This document shows positions 6,823 through 8,854 of a stretch of 8,854 nucleotides of DNA, one piece after another; position 1 is the first letter of the stretch; each line of letters starts with the position of its first letter. The stretch is taken from assembly GCA_030619435.1 (NCBI GenBank), contig JAUXBI010000058.1:1-8854 (forward strand), read 5' to 3'. Origin of the DNA: Syntrophaceae bacterium. GTDB taxonomy: Bacteria > Desulfobacterota > Syntrophia > Syntrophales > UBA2210. The notes below the pieces were generated by a model, which saw nothing but the letters and a program-made list of their open reading frames with translations, was not told the origin of the DNA and did no database searches. The position numbers and the translations under genes were made by a program.

Positions 6823-8421
6823 TTATATGCTTACTCTCTTGATATTTCTGCCCCATATGAAATAGTCGTAAATAATTCTCGTCACAAAAATGGCGGTGAA
6901 CATGCTGCATATTATGCCTATGCTGAGTGTGACGGCAAAACCCTTAATGGGCCCTGTCCCGAACTGAAAAAGCACCAGGGCGGCGATAAGAGTGGTAACA
7001 TTTGCATCCACGATGGTGAGCAGGGCTTTTGAGTATCCTCCCGCTATGGCAGCCCCGGGGGACTTGCCCAGCCTCAACTCCTCCCTGATCCTCTCGAATA
7101 TGAGGACATTTGCATCCACGGCCATACCTATGGTCAACACGATGCCGGCGATACCGGGAAGAGTGAGAGTTGCCTTGAATGCTGCAAGCGTGCCCAGAAT
7201 CAGTACTATGTTCAGGAAGAGTGCGATATCGGCGACGATCCCTGACAGGTTATAGTACATTACCATAAATAGAAGAACCAATATGCTGCCCACAATTATG
7301 GACAGTATTCCCTTGTCTATGGAATCCTGGCCGAGGGAGGGCCCCACGGTTCTCTGCTCCAATATCCTGACAGGAGCCGGCAGAGCCCCTGCCCGGAGGA
7401 CGATGGCCAGATCATGTGCTTCGTCTGTTGTAAAACTTCCGGTAATCTGGGCGTTGCCGCCTGATATCCTTTCCTGTATTACAGGTGCCGAGTGAACTAC
7501 GCCATCCAGAACAATTGCCAGACGTTTCTTGACATTTTGAGCCGTTATCCTATCAAAATCCCTCGCGCCCTGAGAATCAAACTTCAGGGAGACATATGCC
7601 TCACCAAACCTGTCGCTGATTGATACCCTTGCATCTTCCAGGGATTCGCCCGTCAGGAGAGTTTTTCTCTTGAGCAGGTATGGTATTTTCGTTCTTCGCC
7701 CCGTCTCACGTTCTACCCTGTACCCGTAAGCTATAATGTCTCCGGGGGGCACATTTCCCCTGAGCGCGTCCTCCAGGCTGTGGCTTTCGTCCAGCAGCTT
7801 GAATTCCAGAAGAGCCGTTTTCCCGATAAGGTTGATAGCTCTCTGCGGGTCCTTGATTCCCGGCAGTTGTATAAGTATGCGATCCTTGCCCTGGGGGATT
7901 ATTTCAGGTTCAGAAACACCGAACTCGTCCACCCTGTTTCGTATTGTTTCAAGGCTCTGTTCCAGGGCGAACTTTTCTATCGTGGCGATCTGCTTATCCT
8001 TTATCTTTAGATAAACTTTTTCTTTCCCCTCTGTTATTTCTGAATATTTGATATAAAGGCTGGGGAAATCGTTCTTCAGTATCTTTTCGAGTTGCGAGCC
8101 TGCTTCCTTATTCGGCAATTCAAGGGTGGTGATAGCCCCGCTTTCTCGCCCCAGATGTTTAAATCGCACCCTTTTTTCCATGAGAGTCTCTTTCAACTCA
8201 TTCGAGATTCTTTCCATGGCGCTCTCGACTGCCTTTTCGGTTTCCACCTCCAGGACCAGGTGCATTCCCCCCTGAAGATCGAGCCCAAGGTGGATCTTTT
8301 CCGTGTGGTTACTCCAAACAGAAGGAATCTTCTGTGTTATGGAGGGTATAAGAAAGAATAGGGCGGTTGCGATGATGACGAGAGTTACAATTCCCCTCAC
8401 CTTGATGTTTTTGTCGGACAT
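6823..8421 (-). CDS. secD: Protein translocase subunit SecD
   Basis: The larger partner of SecF in the SecDF-YajC complex, which drives protein movement through SecYEG from the periplasmic side using proton motive force. It has 532 residues, normal for separate SecD proteins. In order it has an N-terminal membrane helix (about 8-27), signature GLDLQGGMHLVLEVE (46-60), the split periplasmic P1 domain (about 60-365, with LETIRNRVDEFGVSEPEI at 157-174 and LRAGALPAPV at 342-351), then five membrane helices. IGMAVDANVLIFERIREEL (431-449) contains Asp436, the expected proton-relay residue. The ATG at 8421 has an AAAGGAA upstream. It is 21 bases downstream of yajC, so one transcript is likely. Confidence 0.97.
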   Translation of the reverse strand: MSDKNIKVRGIVTLVIIATALFFLIPSITQKIPSVWSNHTEKIHLGLDLQGGMHLVLEVETEKAVESAMERISNELKETLMEKRVRFKHLGRESGAITTLELPNKEAGSQLEKILKNDFPSLYIKYSEITEGKEKVYLKIKDKQIATIEKFALEQSLETIRNRVDEFGVSEPEIIPQGKDRILIQLPGIKDPQRAINLIGKTALLEFKLLDESHSLEDALRGNVPPGDIIAYGYRVERETGRRTKIPYLLKRKTLLTGESLEDARVSISDRFGEAYVSLKFDSQGARDFDRITAQNVKKRLAIVLDGVVHSAPVIQERISGGNAQITGSFTTDEAHDLAIVLRAGALPAPVRILEQRTVGPSLGQDSIDKGILSIIVGSILVLLFMVMYYNLSGIVADIALFLNIVLILGTLAAFKATLTLPGIAGIVLTIGMAVDANVLIFERIREELRLGKSPGAAIAGGYSKALLTIVDANVTTLIAALVLFQFGTGPIKGFAVTLSIGIICSMFTAIFVTRIIYDYFIWGRNIKRVSI

Positions 8422-8442
8422 TTTAATTCCTTTCGCTGTTTC

Positions 8443-8763
8443 TTACGAAGTTTCCTTTTGTATGACAGCCGCAATGTGGCCTCTTGAGACCTTAATTTTT
8501 ACCTTGTCGGCCACTTCCAAGGTTACAATATGTTCTGCAACGGCTGTAATCTTTCCGTGCAGTCCGCCCATTGTGATTACCATATCTCCATGAGCGAGAT
8601 TAGTCAGCATTTCCTTCGTTTCTTTCTGTTTCTTCTGTTGCGGTCTTATGAGAAGAAAATAAAAAATGGCGAAGATGGCGACCATTACAACAATAAAGCT
8701 CATGTCTCCTCCGGCGGCCCCACCTGTTCCACCTGCTCCCATCGCATATGCTATACCTGTCAT
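8443..8763 (-). CDS. yajC: Preprotein translocase subunit YajC
   Basis: A small single-pass membrane protein of 106 residues that associates with SecDF and SecYEG. A Gly/Ala-rich N-terminus precedes one membrane segment (about 21-39), followed by the family hallmark FYFLLIRPQQKKQKE and a cytoplasmic domain with GDMVITMGGLHGKITAV. The ATG at 8763 has an AAGGGGGAAG ending seven bases upstream. It begins 24 bases after the tgt stop and precedes secD by 21 bases, the widespread tgt-yajC-secD-secF order. No missing or unusual parts are visible. Confidence 0.96.
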   Translation of the reverse strand: MTGIAYAMGAGGTGGAAGGDMSFIVVMVAIFAIFYFLLIRPQQKKQKETKEMLTNLAHGDMVITMGGLHGKITAVAEHIVTLEVADKVKIKVSRGHIAAVIQKETS

Positions 8764-8787
8764 CTTATCTCTTCCCCCTTGAAACTT

Positions 8788-8854
8788 TTATTTGTTTTCA
8801 GCCCCCGCGTCTGACAATCCGGACATGAAATCCTGTCTGAAGGCCTTGTAATTG
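8788..8854 (-). CDS. tgt: Queuine tRNA-ribosyltransferase, C-terminal end (cut by window edge)
   Basis: Only the last 21 codons and the TAA stop (8790-8788) are present. The readable peptide includes NYKAFRQDFMSGLSD, which resembles the 'Y..FR.DF' tail of bacterial Tgt. Tgt is the enzyme that exchanges guanine for the queuine precursor at position 34 of certain tRNAs. The call is supported by position: tgt immediately precedes yajC-secD-secF in many Gram-negative genomes. The fragment is too short to show the catalytic aspartates or zinc site. Confidence 0.7.
   Translation of the reverse strand, partial: NYKAFRQDFMSGLSDAGAENK

Overview
The window looks like ordinary chromosomal core from a Gram-negative bacterium, probably a Desulfobacterota (deltaproteobacterial) or similar anaerobic lineage. 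The grounds are the tgt-yajC-secD-secF order, the combination of pyrR with a linked pyrB-pyrC pair, and a LepB ending of the 'YWSWD...VRWSRMG' type. This placement is an inference from gene order and protein style, and no marker in the window fixes it. All genes lie on the minus strand, so transcription runs from high to low coordinates. Base composition is fairly even, and I see no mobile element, CRISPR array, rRNA or tRNA.

Reading in the direction of transcription, the right edge (8854-8788) holds the last codons of tgt (queuine tRNA-ribosyltransferase). Next come yajC, secD and secF, which form the accessory complex that helps the SecYEG translocon pull proteins across the inner membrane. 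They are followed by a DUF456 membrane protein that starts one base after the secF stop, using a TTG codon, and then lepB (signal peptidase I). This half is therefore a protein-export cluster: translocation helpers plus the enzyme that removes signal peptides.

The 255-base gap at 4403-4657 separates the two halves. It contains a good candidate promoter (TTGACA / 17 bp / TATCTG, with an extended -10 TG). The promoter is flanked by a 12-of-13 inverted repeat built on GTGTCCAGT, within a wider cluster of GTGTC/GACAC words. A strong intrinsic terminator lies downstream of the promoter and ends about 55 bases before pyrR. That layout is what an attenuated pyr leader would look like, although I could not find an antiterminator or the Bacillus PyrR-binding consensus.

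The second half is a pyrimidine cluster: pyrR (regulator / uracil phosphoribosyltransferase), pyrB (aspartate transcarbamylase) and pyrC (class I dihydroorotase, joined to pyrB by a 4-base ATGA overlap). These give steps 2 and 3 of de novo UMP synthesis plus their likely regulator. After a 121-base gap come mgtE (Mg2+ channel/transporter) and the first 31 codons of recO (recombination mediator), which overlaps mgtE by ATGA at the left edge. Both edge genes (tgt and recO) are cut by the window.

I found no convincing undescribed system. The most interesting element is the 4403-4660 leader/operator region.
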